DNA of 64,000 bases from an uncultured Synechococcus sp. (GTDB lineage Bacteria > Cyanobacteriota > Cyanobacteriia > PCC-6307 > Cyanobiaceae): contig CAJXPL010000009.1 in the NCBI GenBank assembly GCA_913057985.1, forward strand, positions 1-64,000. Reading direction: 5' to 3'. This document shows, piece after piece, positions 55,823-64,000 of the stretch. The translations under genes and the position numbers were made by a program. Each line of letters starts with the position of its first letter. Position 1 is the stretch's first letter. The notes beneath the pieces are model-generated. The model ran no database searches and was not told the DNA's origin. It saw only the letters and a program-made list of their open reading frames with translations.

Positions 55823-55904
55823 CAATGCGCGGTCTGCACTGTTTGAAACCGTAGGGCTCCCGGCTCAGTCATAGGCTCGGCCTGCTGACGCCCGACCAAC
55901 CGCC

Positions 55905-57329
55905 ATGGCCCAGTTCGAGAAGCTCACCGCCCCCAGCCAGGGCACACCGATCCGCTTCGAGAACGGTCAGCCCGTGGTGGCCGACAACCCAATCATCCCC
56001 TTCATCCGGGGCGATGGCACCGGCGTGGACATCTGGCCTGCGACACAGAAGGTGTTGGATGCGGCCGTGGCCAAGGCCTACGGCGGCAGCAAGAGCATCG
56101 AATGGTTCAAGGTGTACGCCGGCGATGAAGCTTGCGACCTCTACGGCACCTACCAGTACCTGCCGGAGGACACCCTCGAGGCGATCCGCGCCTACGGCGT
56201 GGCCATCAAAGGCCCCCTCACCACCCCCGTGGGCGGTGGCATCCGTTCGCTGAACGTGGCCCTGCGCCAGATCTTTGATCTGTATTCCTGCGTGCGGCCC
56301 TGCCGCTACTACGAGGGCACCCCAAGCCCCCACAAGCGTCCCCAGGATCTGGACGTGATCGTTTACCGGGAGAACACCGAAGACATCTACATGGGGGTGG
56401 AGTGGGAAGCCGATGACGCTGTTGGCCAGGAGCTGCGCAAGCACCTCAACGAGGTTGTGATCCCTGCCAACGGCAAACTGGGCAAGCGCCAGATCCCCGA
56501 GGGTTCAGGCATCGGCATAAAGCCGGTGAGCAAAGCCGGCAGCCAGCGTCACATCCGCAAGGCCATCCAGCACGCCCTGCGTCTTGAGGGCGACAAGCGC
56601 CACGTGACCCTTGTGCACAAGGGCAACATCATGAAGTTCACGGAAGGGGCCTTCCGGGACTGGGGCTACGAGCTGGCCACCACCGAATTCCGTGACGTAT
56701 GCATCACCGAGCGGGAAAGCTGGATCCTCGGCAACCTCGAGAAGGATCCCAACCTGAGCGTGCAGGCCAACGCCCGCATGATCGAGCCCGGCTACGACAG
56801 CCTCACTCCAGAGAAGAAAGCCGACATTGATACCGAGGTGCAGGCGGTGATCGACGCCATCGGCAGCAGCCACGGTGGCGGCAAGTGGAGGTCGATGGTG
56901 CTGGTGGATGACCGCATCGCCGACAGCATTTTCCAGCAGATCCAAACCCGCCCCCAGGAGTATTCGATCCTCGCCACGTTGAACCTCAACGGCGATTACA
57001 TCTCCGACGCCGCCGCCGCGATGGTCGGTGGCCTGGGCATGGCCCCCGGCGCCAACATCGGCGAGAACGCCGCCATCTTCGAAGCCACCCACGGCACCGC
57101 CCCGAAACACGCTGGCCTCGACCGGATCAACCCGGGTTCGGTGATCCTCAGCGGCGTAATGATGCTTGAATTCCTCGGCTGGCAGGAGGCAGCTGATCTC
57201 GTGACCAAGGGCCTCAGTGCCGCCATTGCCGACAAGCAGGTCACCTACGACCTGGCCCGACTGATGGAGCCCCAGGTGGATCCGGTGAGCTGCAGCGGTT
57301 TCGCCGAAGCGATCATCTCCCGCTTCTGA
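55905..57329 (+). CDS. icd: Isocitrate dehydrogenase (NADP-dependent)
   Basis: A 474-residue Icd of the bacterial homodimer type. NPIIPFIRGDGTGVDIWPAT, LTTPVGGGIRSLNVALRQ, DVIVYRENTEDIYMGVEWE and NLNGDYISDAAAAMVGGLGM are present, including the Ser of the substrate site (GGGIRSLN). It makes 2-oxoglutarate for ammonium assimilation. It precedes a foreign-looking sulfotransferase gene by 21 bases, with no terminator visible between. Confidence 0.97.
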   Translation: MAQFEKLTAPSQGTPIRFENGQPVVADNPIIPFIRGDGTGVDIWPATQKVLDAAVAKAYGGSKSIEWFKVYAGDEACDLYGTYQYLPEDTLEAIRAYGVAIKGPLTTPVGGGIRSLNVALRQIFDLYSCVRPCRYYEGTPSPHKRPQDLDVIVYRENTEDIYMGVEWEADDAVGQELRKHLNEVVIPANGKLGKRQIPEGSGIGIKPVSKAGSQRHIRKAIQHALRLEGDKRHVTLVHKGNIMKFTEGAFRDWGYELATTEFRDVCITERESWILGNLEKDPNLSVQANARMIEPGYDSLTPEKKADIDTEVQAVIDAIGSSHGGGKWRSMVLVDDRIADSIFQQIQTRPQEYSILATLNLNGDYISDAAAAMVGGLGMAPGANIGENAAIFEATHGTAPKHAGLDRINPGSVILSGVMMLEFLGWQEAADLVTKGLSAAIADKQVTYDLARLMEPQVDPVSCSGFAEAIISRF

Positions 57330-57350
57330 ACACTCAACAGCAGGTCATCC

Positions 57351-58073
57351 GTGATCATTAATCACTCGAACAAATTCATATTTTTTGCCAATCGAAAAAC
57401 AGCTTCAACATCGACGGCGATTGCGCTCTCGAGCAGCTGCAATAAAAAAGATGTCATAACACCCTTAGGACGAGATGAGAGAATTCGCCGAGAACTTGGC
57501 TATCAAGGGCCGATTAACTTTATTCCCTGGTGGAACATACCGAAATATCTAGCAATCGAAGCCAAAAGCAAGGCCTTTAAACGAAGCGCCAATCGCGACC
57601 TCAAAACGATTGGCCTACATACACACATCGAGGCCAAGACCGCTTTAGAGAAAAAGTATATTAGCGCTGATAAGTTTGAAAAGTATTTCAGCTTCTGTTT
57701 TATTCGGAATCCTTGGGACCACGCTATTTCAAAGTTTTTTGAGCTCAGAAAAAGCGAACAACTTCAATCTCTGGATCTGGACACTTTTATCCACGGCGGC
57801 AGGCTAGAAAAGTTCGCGGCATCTTGTCGATTAATTCACAGCAGCCAGGGCAAAATACTCGTCAATAAGCTATATAAATATGAACGCCTGGAGGAAACAA
57901 TTGAAAACCTTTTCAGGGAACTAGATCTTGCAGGCAACCCGCAATTGCCGCGAGCAAAATCTACCTTGCGCACAGACAAAAGGCACTACAGAGACATGCT
58001 GAGCTCTTGCCAGGCAAAAAAAATTAAACGTATTTTTGCCCAAGAAATCGAATGGGGCCAATACCAATTCTAA
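57351..58073 (+). CDS. A+T-rich sulfotransferase-family protein
   Basis: A 240-residue protein with a GTG start. FFANRKTASTSTAIALSS is the 5'-phosphosulfate loop and CFIRNPWDHAISKFFEL the 3'-phosphate segment, in the RNPW form of carbohydrate sulfotransferases (Sulfotransfer_2-like). Codon use is A+T-rich and Lys-rich compared with icd and glcF on either side, which suggests a recent insertion. No other gene accompanies it. Acceptor unknown. Confidence 0.8.
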   Translation: MIINHSNKFIFFANRKTASTSTAIALSSSCNKKDVITPLGRDERIRRELGYQGPINFIPWWNIPKYLAIEAKSKAFKRSANRDLKTIGLHTHIEAKTALEKKYISADKFEKYFSFCFIRNPWDHAISKFFELRKSEQLQSLDLDTFIHGGRLEKFAASCRLIHSSQGKILVNKLYKYERLEETIENLFRELDLAGNPQLPRAKSTLRTDKRHYRDMLSSCQAKKIKRIFAQEIEWGQYQF

Positions 58074-58316
58074 ATCATCAAACGCAAAAAGTGGCCCAGA
58101 TAAAGCAAGATGAGAAGCGATTGAAAATCTTTTAATTCGACAATCTAATACTTGTTTAGAGACTTAAACTCTCGAATCACTCATGAGTCGCCACCCAGAC
58201 GCTAGGGCTAATGAGCCAAATCAGTGACACAAAGCCCAACGTTGCAGCGCAGCGTTAATCAAGAACACACCAGCTGATCGCTTCGATCGACTTCCATCAG
58301 CCGTCAGAATTGGTCA
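58074..58316. other. Spacer after the sulfotransferase gene
   Basis: 243 bases without a gene. The first ~100 are A+T-rich like the sulfotransferase gene; composition returns to normal toward glcF. A hairpin at 58238-58256 is listed separately. The glcF promoter must be here. I see no tRNA or repeat flanking the insertion. Confidence 0.4.
58238..58256 (+). other. Hairpin upstream of glcF
   Basis: AACGTTGC at 58238-58245 pairs with GCAGCGTT at 58249-58256 around a 3-base loop, with one G-T pair. There is no following T-tract, so it is not a standard terminator. It may be a weak terminator for the sulfotransferase gene or a regulatory element. Confidence 0.25.
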
Positions 58317-59693
58317 ATGGGTATCGAATTCGGCTCCTCATCTTCAACCAAGCTCCCCGGACTTCCCGCTGGCGCTGCAGATCCCTGCGTGCACTGCGGC
58401 TTCTGCCTGCCCACCTGCGCCAGCTATCGCGTGCTGGCCAGTGAGATGGACTCACCCCGCGGCCGCATCCATGCGCTGCGAGCCATCGAAGCCGGTGAAC
58501 TGGAACTGGATGCCACGGTGGCCAGCCATTTCGACACCTGCCTGGGCTGTTACGCCTGTGTTTCCGCCTGTCCCTCTGGAGTCCGCTACGACCAACTGAT
58601 CGAAGCCACCCGGCCCAGGCTCAATCAGGCCAACCAGCGCAGCAGTTGGCAAACCAGCTTCCGCAAGCTGCTGCTGCAAGTGCTGCCCTACCCCCAGCGC
58701 CTGCGGGCCCTGCTGCAACCCCTGCGGGCTTACGCCGGCACACCACTGCAACAGCTGGCCCGCCGCTCCGGGCTCACCCGCCTGTTCGGGCCCGAGATCG
58801 AAGCGATGGAGCAGCTGCTGCCGCCGCTGGTGCCGGGAAGCTTCAGCGACCAACTGCCCCAGATCAATCCCGCCTCCGGCAAACGCCGCGGCCGCGTGGC
58901 GCTGTTGCTGGGCTGCGTGCAGCGCTGCTTCGATCCCAGCGTCAGCACCGCAACGGTGAAAGTGCTGCAGGCCAACGGATTTGAGGTGGTGATTCCGCCA
59001 GAGCAGGGCTGCTGTGGGGCGGTGAGCCATCACCAGGGAGAGCTGCAACTCACGCGCCAATTGGCAACGGATCTGATCCGGAGCATGAATGCCGTTGAGG
59101 GAGATCTGGATGCGGTGCTGGTGGCTGCTTCGGGTTGTGGCCACACGATGAAGGCCTACGCCGAGCTGCTGAACGGCACGGCTGCTTTCCGCGCTCCGGT
59201 GCTGGATGTGCAGGAATTCCTGGCGGACCGCGGCCTCCTGGAGTCGTTCCGCGACCAATTGCAACCGCTTCCCGGCGTCGTGGCCATACATGACGCCTGC
59301 CACATGATTCACGGCCAGGGGATCCAGGCCCAGCCCCGTCAGCTGCTGCGGGCCATCCCTGGCATCCAGCTCCGGGAAGCAACCGAGGCGGGGGTGTGCT
59401 GCGGCAGCGCCGGCATTTACAACCTGGTGCAGCCGGAGGAAGCCGCCGAACTGGGCCGGATCAAGGCCGACGACCTCAGCGGCACGGGCGCTGCATGGGT
59501 GGCGAGCGCCAACATCGGTTGCACCCTGCAACTGCGGCGGCACCTGGGCGATCGAGCCCGGGTGCAGCACCCGATGGAACTGCTGGCCGCCTCAGCCGGC
59601 CTCCATCCGCTGCCAGGCCTCCCGCAGGGTGCCGGCAACGCCGAGATTGCCGGGGAACGTGAGAATCGGCAGTCCGCTGCAGGGCCCCGCTGA
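58317..59693 (+). CDS. glcF: Glycolate oxidase iron-sulfur subunit
   Basis: A 458-residue GlcF, which works with GlcD and GlcE to oxidise glycolate from photorespiration to glyoxylate. Two [4Fe-4S] ferredoxin motifs are in CVHCGFCLPTC and CLGCYACVSACPSGV; two CCG domains follow (GCCGAVSHHQGE and CCGSAGIYNLV). The C-terminal ~33 residues lie over the end of the convergent kinase gene (102-base overlap), and they are low in recognisable features. glcE is nearby at 60953; glcD is not in the window. Confidence 0.95.
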   Translation: MGIEFGSSSSTKLPGLPAGAADPCVHCGFCLPTCASYRVLASEMDSPRGRIHALRAIEAGELELDATVASHFDTCLGCYACVSACPSGVRYDQLIEATRPRLNQANQRSSWQTSFRKLLLQVLPYPQRLRALLQPLRAYAGTPLQQLARRSGLTRLFGPEIEAMEQLLPPLVPGSFSDQLPQINPASGKRRGRVALLLGCVQRCFDPSVSTATVKVLQANGFEVVIPPEQGCCGAVSHHQGELQLTRQLATDLIRSMNAVEGDLDAVLVAASGCGHTMKAYAELLNGTAAFRAPVLDVQEFLADRGLLESFRDQLQPLPGVVAIHDACHMIHGQGIQAQPRQLLRAIPGIQLREATEAGVCCGSAGIYNLVQPEEAAELGRIKADDLSGTGAAWVASANIGCTLQLRRHLGDRARVQHPMELLAASAGLHPLPGLPQGAGNAEIAGERENRQSAAGPR

Positions 59694-60938
59694 CGGACGC
59701 ACCAACGACAGACCCGGCAGCAGCTGCCCTTCCAGCTGTACCGACTCGAGGGCCAGCCCCCGTGCCAGCAGCGTCTGGCTGGTGATGCCGCCTTTGCTGA
59801 TCAGGTAGCCCAGATCAGGCGCAAGAGCTGCCGCCAATCGACCCATCAACTCGGCCAGAGCGCAGGACAAGCGCCGGCCCTCCTGCTCGGAAGCACAACG
59901 CAGCTCACCGCGGCTGGTGAAGAGCACCGGTGTAGCGCCTCCGTCGCGCAAGGCCCGCAGCTGCTGCAGCCAGACCCGCTCTAGATCCGCGAGCAAGAGG
60001 TCGGGTGTCGGCCCCTCCAGCACCCGGGCGATGCGCGGCACCGGCAGTTCAACCCCTTGGCAACCCGCCTGCGCCAGCAACAGCTCCAGCTGCTGATCCG
60101 CCAAGGGCACGTGGGAGCCCACCATCACCAGGCCCGGCAGGGGCGTTCCATCAGCAGCCAACCGTCGCAACCCCGCTAAGCCCTTGGGATCAAGCGGCGG
60201 CGGGCCTGGATCCGCCAGAGCCTTCACCATGCTGGCGGCGGAACGGAACAGAAAGCGTTTCTGTCCCTGCAGGGCGCGCACCGCTGCGGCCAGAGCGGTG
60301 AGCTGCTCTTGCCGCTCGGCATCCACCACCACAGAGGCATTGCCCTGGAGCCCACGCAGACGCTCGATCAACAGCGGCAGTCCTGCTGCGCAGGCAGCAT
60401 CAAGCTCGCGGCCACAGATGCGCTGCACCGACGCCGCGGCAATGGCCCCATCACTTTTCTCCTCCAACCAGCAGGCCAGATCACTGCTGCTGAAACCGAA
60501 CAGCCGGTCCTGAGCAAACGGCGTGGTGTGCACCGGTTCCCCGTGGAGGAGATGCACGCCGTTCACGGTGGTGCGGCCCCCTTCCAAGAACGCCGGAACA
60601 TGGAATGTGGCATCAAAGGGTCCGAAGGCCGCCTGCAACACCTCAGGCTCCAACACCCCATGGCCGCGCAAGGTCGAATCGCCACGACTCACCAGCAACA
60701 CCTGATCACGCGCCAATACCTCCCGCTGCAGCGCCTGATCCAAGGCAACCGCAATGCCGCGGTTGCGTTCCGCAGCATCCTTGGGCATCAGCGCCCGGGT
60801 GTCGGCCAGCAGAAACAACAGGGGCGACGCATGGCGCAGCCCCTTACGCAGAGTGTCGACATCCCAGCGCAGCAGCAGCGGGCAGCTGTGCACCGTCTGC
60901 GAGCCGGTGGGATCGTCGTCAATGACCACAACCTTCAT
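59592..60938 (-). CDS. Four-carbon acid sugar kinase-family protein (DUF1537, OtnK-like)
   Basis: A 448-residue DUF1537-type kinase. The N-terminus VVVIDDDPTGSQTVH is the DDxTG substrate motif of the family. SRGDSTLRGHGVLEPEVL and FHVPAFLEGGRTTVNGVH follow, and the C-terminal nucleotide-binding part ends with LGYLISKGGITSQTLL and ILTFPGNLGV. Members phosphorylate four-carbon sugar acids such as D-erythronate or D-threonate. The start MKVVVIDDDPTG is chosen because a start upstream would overlap glcE. It lies between glcF and glcE on the other strand, 14 bases from the glcE start. A role near glycolate or acid-sugar salvage is inferred. Confidence 0.87.
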   Translation of the reverse strand: MKVVVIDDDPTGSQTVHSCPLLLRWDVDTLRKGLRHASPLLFLLADTRALMPKDAAERNRGIAVALDQALQREVLARDQVLLVSRGDSTLRGHGVLEPEVLQAAFGPFDATFHVPAFLEGGRTTVNGVHLLHGEPVHTTPFAQDRLFGFSSSDLACWLEEKSDGAIAAASVQRICGRELDAACAAGLPLLIERLRGLQGNASVVVDAERQEQLTALAAAVRALQGQKRFLFRSAASMVKALADPGPPPLDPKGLAGLRRLAADGTPLPGLVMVGSHVPLADQQLELLLAQAGCQGVELPVPRIARVLEGPTPDLLLADLERVWLQQLRALRDGGATPVLFTSRGELRCASEQEGRRLSCALAELMGRLAAALAPDLGYLISKGGITSQTLLARGLALESVQLEGQLLPGLSLVRPSAGPCSGLPILTFPGNLGVAGTLREAWQRMEAG

Positions 60939-60952
60939 GGCACCATCGTGCC

Positions 60953-62104
60953 GTGAGCCATTCCCCCGCCAGCCGCAGTGCCCTGATTGATCTGGTGCGC
61001 CAGTGGCACCAGAGCGGCACCCCCTGGAGTCCCAGTGGCCTGGGCACACGCCTGGACTGGGGTCCCCCGCTGGATCCCCGCCATGAGGTGCTCTCCTGCC
61101 GGCAGCTCAACCGGGTGATCGACCATGCCGTGGACGATCTGACCATCACGGTGGAAGCCGGACTGCCATTGCAAGACCTGCAGGGTCTGCTGGCGGAGCA
61201 GGGGCAATGGCTGCCCATTGACTGGCCCCGGGCTGGCGCTCCCGGAAGCATCGGCGGCCTGGTGGCCCGTGGACTGGCGGGGGGACTGCGGCAACGCCAT
61301 CTGGGGGTGCGCGATCAGATCATTGGCATCGGCCTGTTGCGAGCGGATGGCGTCGAAGCCCATGCCGGGGGACGGGTGGTGAAGAACGTTGCGGGCTACG
61401 ACCTGATGCGGCTGCTCTGCGGCAGCTGGGGCAGCCTGGCGCTGATCACCGAACTCACCCTGCGGCTGCAACCGCTGCGCCCCGCCCGGAGCGGCCTTTT
61501 TGTGGAAGGCGACCTGAGGGCCCAAGAGGCATTTCGCAGCGAACTGCTGCGCTCCAGCCTGACGCCAGAACGCTGTGACTGGATCAACGGCGGCGATGGT
61601 GCCTGGCGGCTGCGGCTGGTGGTGAACAGCGTCTCGGAGCAGGCAGTGGACGATCAGCTGAAGCAGCTCGAAGCGTTGGCGCTGAACCAGCAGCTCAGCG
61701 CCGAACGCCAGGCTTGTTCCGATGCCCTCACCACACCCTTCGATGCCAGCCCCTCTGCACAGCTGGCGCGGCTGGTGCTGCCGCCGGCCCAGTTGCACCG
61801 GTTGTTGCGGGATGAGGCGATGAGGGCTCTCAAATCGTGGACCTGGGAGCTGGCTGCGGGAGCCGGGTGCGGTGATGGCTGGTGCGATGCGGCAACACCG
61901 GATCACCAGCTGGAGGCGCTGCGCCGCAGCGTGGTCCGCCTCGGCGGCGAAATGACGCTGTTGAAACGGGCGGCCGGATCAACCGTGCCGGTCTGGCTAG
62001 ACCGTCCTTCCCGGCCGCTGATCGAAGCGGTGAAACGCCAGTTCGACCCCAAGCTGCAGCTCAGCCGCGGCCGACTGCCGGGGGTGAATCAGGAGACGCT
62101 GTAG
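60953..62104 (+). CDS. glcE: Glycolate oxidase FAD-binding subunit
   Basis: A 383-residue GlcE-type FAD-binding protein with a GTG start. The FAD_binding_4 fold is seen in LTITVEAGLPLQDLQGLLAE, GSIGGLVARGLAGGLRQRHL and GGRVVKNVAGYDLMRLLCGS. It is shorter than GlcD, as expected for GlcE. It is divergent from the acid-sugar kinase and overlaps the convergent aldose epimerase by 16 bases. Confidence 0.92.
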   Translation: MSHSPASRSALIDLVRQWHQSGTPWSPSGLGTRLDWGPPLDPRHEVLSCRQLNRVIDHAVDDLTITVEAGLPLQDLQGLLAEQGQWLPIDWPRAGAPGSIGGLVARGLAGGLRQRHLGVRDQIIGIGLLRADGVEAHAGGRVVKNVAGYDLMRLLCGSWGSLALITELTLRLQPLRPARSGLFVEGDLRAQEAFRSELLRSSLTPERCDWINGGDGAWRLRLVVNSVSEQAVDDQLKQLEALALNQQLSAERQACSDALTTPFDASPSAQLARLVLPPAQLHRLLRDEAMRALKSWTWELAAGAGCGDGWCDAATPDHQLEALRRSVVRLGGEMTLLKRAAGSTVPVWLDRPSRPLIEAVKRQFDPKLQLSRGRLPGVNQETL

Positions 62105-62943
62105 CGGCAGGCCAGGGTCTGCATTGCACCGGGCTCGAGCACCAGTTTTCGATCACCGCTCACCAGAGCCTGCCGCGGACCGGTCCAGGGTTCCAGACAA
62201 ACCATTGGCCGCGGGGGCTCGGTCCAAACCACGCTGAGATCCAGCGGCGCCTGATGCTGCAGTTCCAGCGTCACACCGGTGGCGTCGTCGATCAGGCTGA
62301 CAGGACCCGCAGGCCGGCAGAGGAAATCCACCCCTTCGGGCAAGCGCTTGAGCTGATCGGCGGTGGCGGCCTCCGCCATCTCCAGATGGTTGAAGCAGCG
62401 CTCCGCCAGACCCGTGAGCCGGGTCTGGGCCAGATCGCTGACGTTGAAATAGGGGTGCAAGCCGAAACTGAACGGCATGGCGGCATCACCGCAGTTGTGC
62501 ACCGTGGTGGAGATCTCCAAGGCAGAGGCCACCGGGCGCAGCTCCATCTCCAAACGGAAGGGGAAGGGATAGGCCTTCAGCGTTTCGTCGGTGCTGGAGA
62601 GGCTGAGGCACACGCCGCACTGATCCTCGAGCAACTGGAGCTGCCAGGGAAGATCCCGGGCGAAGCCGTGCTGCTTGAGGGGATGGTCGACGCCATCCAC
62701 AGGCAGCACATCTCCGGGCAGGTTTCCGCAGATCGGAAACAACACCGGAATGCCTCCGCGAATGCTTTTGCTCGGATCGGCATAACGGTCCTGGTCGAAA
62801 TACAGGATCTCCCGCCCCCCGCAACACCAACCACTCACCAGACCACCCCGCTCGGGAATGATTCGCAACCGATCGCCACTGCTGGGATGCACGAAGTCCC
62901 AGTGGGCATAGGGGGCCGACTGCTGGGTGAGGGTCATGGGCAT
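62089..62943 (-). CDS. Aldose 1-epimerase / galactose mutarotase-like protein
   Basis: A 284-residue aldose epimerase-superfamily protein. RIIPERGGLVSGWCCGGREI, GGIPVLFPICGNLPGD, KQHGFARDLPW and the His-bearing FSFGLHPYFNV are the family blocks; PMVCLEPWTGPRQAL gives the Glu of the active site. It could act on free hexoses or on glucose-6-phosphate (YeaD-like); the substrate is unclear. The start is ATG at 62943 (or two codons later). Confidence 0.87.
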   Translation of the reverse strand: MPMTLTQQSAPYAHWDFVHPSSGDRLRIIPERGGLVSGWCCGGREILYFDQDRYADPSKSIRGGIPVLFPICGNLPGDVLPVDGVDHPLKQHGFARDLPWQLQLLEDQCGVCLSLSSTDETLKAYPFPFRLEMELRPVASALEISTTVHNCGDAAMPFSFGLHPYFNVSDLAQTRLTGLAERCFNHLEMAEAATADQLKRLPEGVDFLCRPAGPVSLIDDATGVTLELQHQAPLDLSVVWTEPPRPMVCLEPWTGPRQALVSGDRKLVLEPGAMQTLACRYSVS

Positions 62944-62969
62944 CCGCCGATGCGGGGTGGCTCATTCAT

Positions 62970-63881
62970 TCACTTAGCCAGCAGATCCGCATTTGTCGGT
63001 GCCGCAGCCAACTTGAGGCCCTCCAGCCATTGCAGCAACGCCGCATTCACCTGATCCGGCACCTCATCGTGGGGGCAGTGCCCGGCCTCCAGAACGACCT
63101 CGGTGGTGGCCTCCGGAGCATGGCGCTGGAAGGTGGAGCGGCGACCAGGGGCGTTGATCCAGGGATCACGAATGCCCCAGAGCAGCAACAGCGGCGCCGT
63201 CAGTTCGGCGAAAAGCTCATCGAGGGGCTGACCGCGAGGGATATCGAAGACCGTGCGGAACACCCCGAAGGCGCCGGGATCGAGGGAGGGGCGCCGGATC
63301 GACTCCACCAGCCAATCGTCAACGTTGGTCTTGTCGACATACACCTGATTGAGGGTGCGGCGGATCGTGGCGGGTCGGCGCAGGTTCTCGAACAGCAACC
63401 GCTGCAGCACCGGACTCTTCAGCAGGGCCGTGCCGATGCTCTGGCGGGCGATGGTGCCCCAGCCTTGCGGCGGCTTCTGCTCATCACTGAAGGGGCCGGC
63501 GGCATTGAGCAGCACGACTCCCGCACAGTCCGAACCCAACGCGGCCCCGGCAGCAAGGGCCGCAAAACCACCAAGGGAATTACCAGCGATCACCGTCGGA
63601 CGGCCGATCCGCTCGCGCACATAGGTCACAAGTTGATCGCGCCACAGGGCACCCCCGTAATTCAGACCCGCCGGCTTGGCACTCCTGCCGAAGCCCAGCA
63701 GATCAATTGCATGCACGGCATGGGTCTGGGCCAACACGGGAATGTTGTGGCGCCAGTGATCGGTGGATGCTCCGAACCCATGCACCAACAGAAGCGCCGG
63801 GCGATCGGTGCTGTCCTGCTCGGGATGCTGCTGCACCGTGTGCACGGCGTGGCCGAGATGGCTCCAGGTGACGCGATCCAC
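62970..63881 (-). CDS. Alpha/beta hydrolase
   Basis: A 303-residue alpha/beta hydrolase. The nucleophile Ser is in VIAGNSLGGFAALAAG (GNSLGG), the oxyanion part in ALLLVHGFGASTDHW, and the catalytic His in VLEAGHCPHDEVPD. WGIRDPWINAPG holds the Asp. The start is the GTG giving VDRVTWSHLGHAVHTV; an open frame runs to 63971, but that would overlap a plus-strand gene at 63902. No signal peptide. Substrate unknown; cyanobacterial relatives of this type are common and mostly uncharacterised. Confidence 0.85.
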   Translation of the reverse strand: MDRVTWSHLGHAVHTVQQHPEQDSTDRPALLLVHGFGASTDHWRHNIPVLAQTHAVHAIDLLGFGRSAKPAGLNYGGALWRDQLVTYVRERIGRPTVIAGNSLGGFAALAAGAALGSDCAGVVLLNAAGPFSDEQKPPQGWGTIARQSIGTALLKSPVLQRLLFENLRRPATIRRTLNQVYVDKTNVDDWLVESIRRPSLDPGAFGVFRTVFDIPRGQPLDELFAELTAPLLLLWGIRDPWINAPGRRSTFQRHAPEATTEVVLEAGHCPHDEVPDQVNAALLQWLEGLKLAAAPTNADLLAK

Positions 63882-63901
63882 AGCCGGCTGCGAGGGACGC
63901 G

Positions 63902-64000
63902 ATGCTAAGCAGCACTGAAGCGGCCTGGATGGTGAGCTACGAGGTGATGGGCGGACCGCTGGCGGACGCATCCGTCTGGCGCGGAGCTTTGCTCTGGGCC
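63902..64000 (+). CDS. Possible N-terminal fragment of a plus-strand gene
   Basis: An ATG-started frame (MLSSTEAAWMVSYEVMGGPL and onward) stays open for 33 codons to the window edge. It begins 21 bases from the preferred start of the divergent hydrolase. I cannot identify it and the support is limited to an open frame. Confidence 0.35.
   Translation, partial: MLSSTEAAWMVSYEVMGGPLADASVWRGALLWA

Overview
The window is a G+C-rich cyanobacterial chromosome segment, most likely from a marine picocyanobacterium of the Synechococcus/Cyanobium group. The evidence is a ycf48-psbE-psbF-psbL-psbJ cluster with a membrane rubredoxin upstream, a divergent ndhC-ndhK-ndhJ operon, magnesium chelatase subunit chlD, heme oxygenase ho1 and the glycolate oxidase subunits glcE/glcF. 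The compact layout, with many 1-4 base gene overlaps, fits this group. I recognised no tRNA, rRNA, CRISPR array, insertion sequence or prophage.

Layout. 1-12.5 kb is housekeeping and photosynthesis: photolyase (partial), a Nudix hydrolase, folK, a lysine-rich repeat protein, chlD, an MlaD/MlaF lipid-transport pair, a YvcK-like protein, ndhCKJ, rubredoxin, ycf48 and psbEFLJ with a clear terminator. 12.5-17.2 kb is a minus-strand operon, hisS-uxs-ugd-gae, that should supply UDP-glucuronate, UDP-xylose and UDP-galacturonate. 17.2-22.3 kb is an A+T-rich island with a 1000-residue glycosyltransferase-sulfotransferase-glycosyltransferase fusion and a sulfotransferase with a coiled-coil tail. 22.3-27.3 kb is a type I secretion operon (PpiC-type isomerase, ABC exporter, membrane fusion protein).

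27.4-36 kb carries galE, a flavoprotein-SelD fusion, a membrane glycosyltransferase, a tRNA nucleotidyltransferase and the KDO genes kdsD, kdsC and kdsB with a glycosyltransferase; kdsA follows at 40.3 kb. 38.5-42.9 kb, beyond uvrD/pcrA, holds four sulfotransferase-like genes around kdsA. 42-51.6 kb is a tightly coupled minus-strand glycan operon: a glycosyltransferase, an MsbA/PglK-like ABC exporter, four more genes for glycosyltransferases and a terminal sulfotransferase, lying just downstream of ho1. 52.4-64 kb returns to metabolism: mtnN, a GtrA-ChbG fusion facing a GtrB glycosyltransferase, icd, another A+T-rich sulfotransferase gene, glcF, an acid-sugar kinase, glcE, an aldose epimerase and an alpha/beta hydrolase.

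How it fits together. Much of the window reads as machinery for a charged surface glycan: UDP-uronic acids and pentose from one operon, CMP-KDO from another, many glycosyltransferases, an ABC flippase, seven sulfotransferase-like domains and a type I exporter for a surface or secreted protein. The individual families are known. The unusual points are the density of sulfotransferases, the fusion architectures and the two A+T-rich insertions. Every function given here comes from reading motifs; no database search was run.
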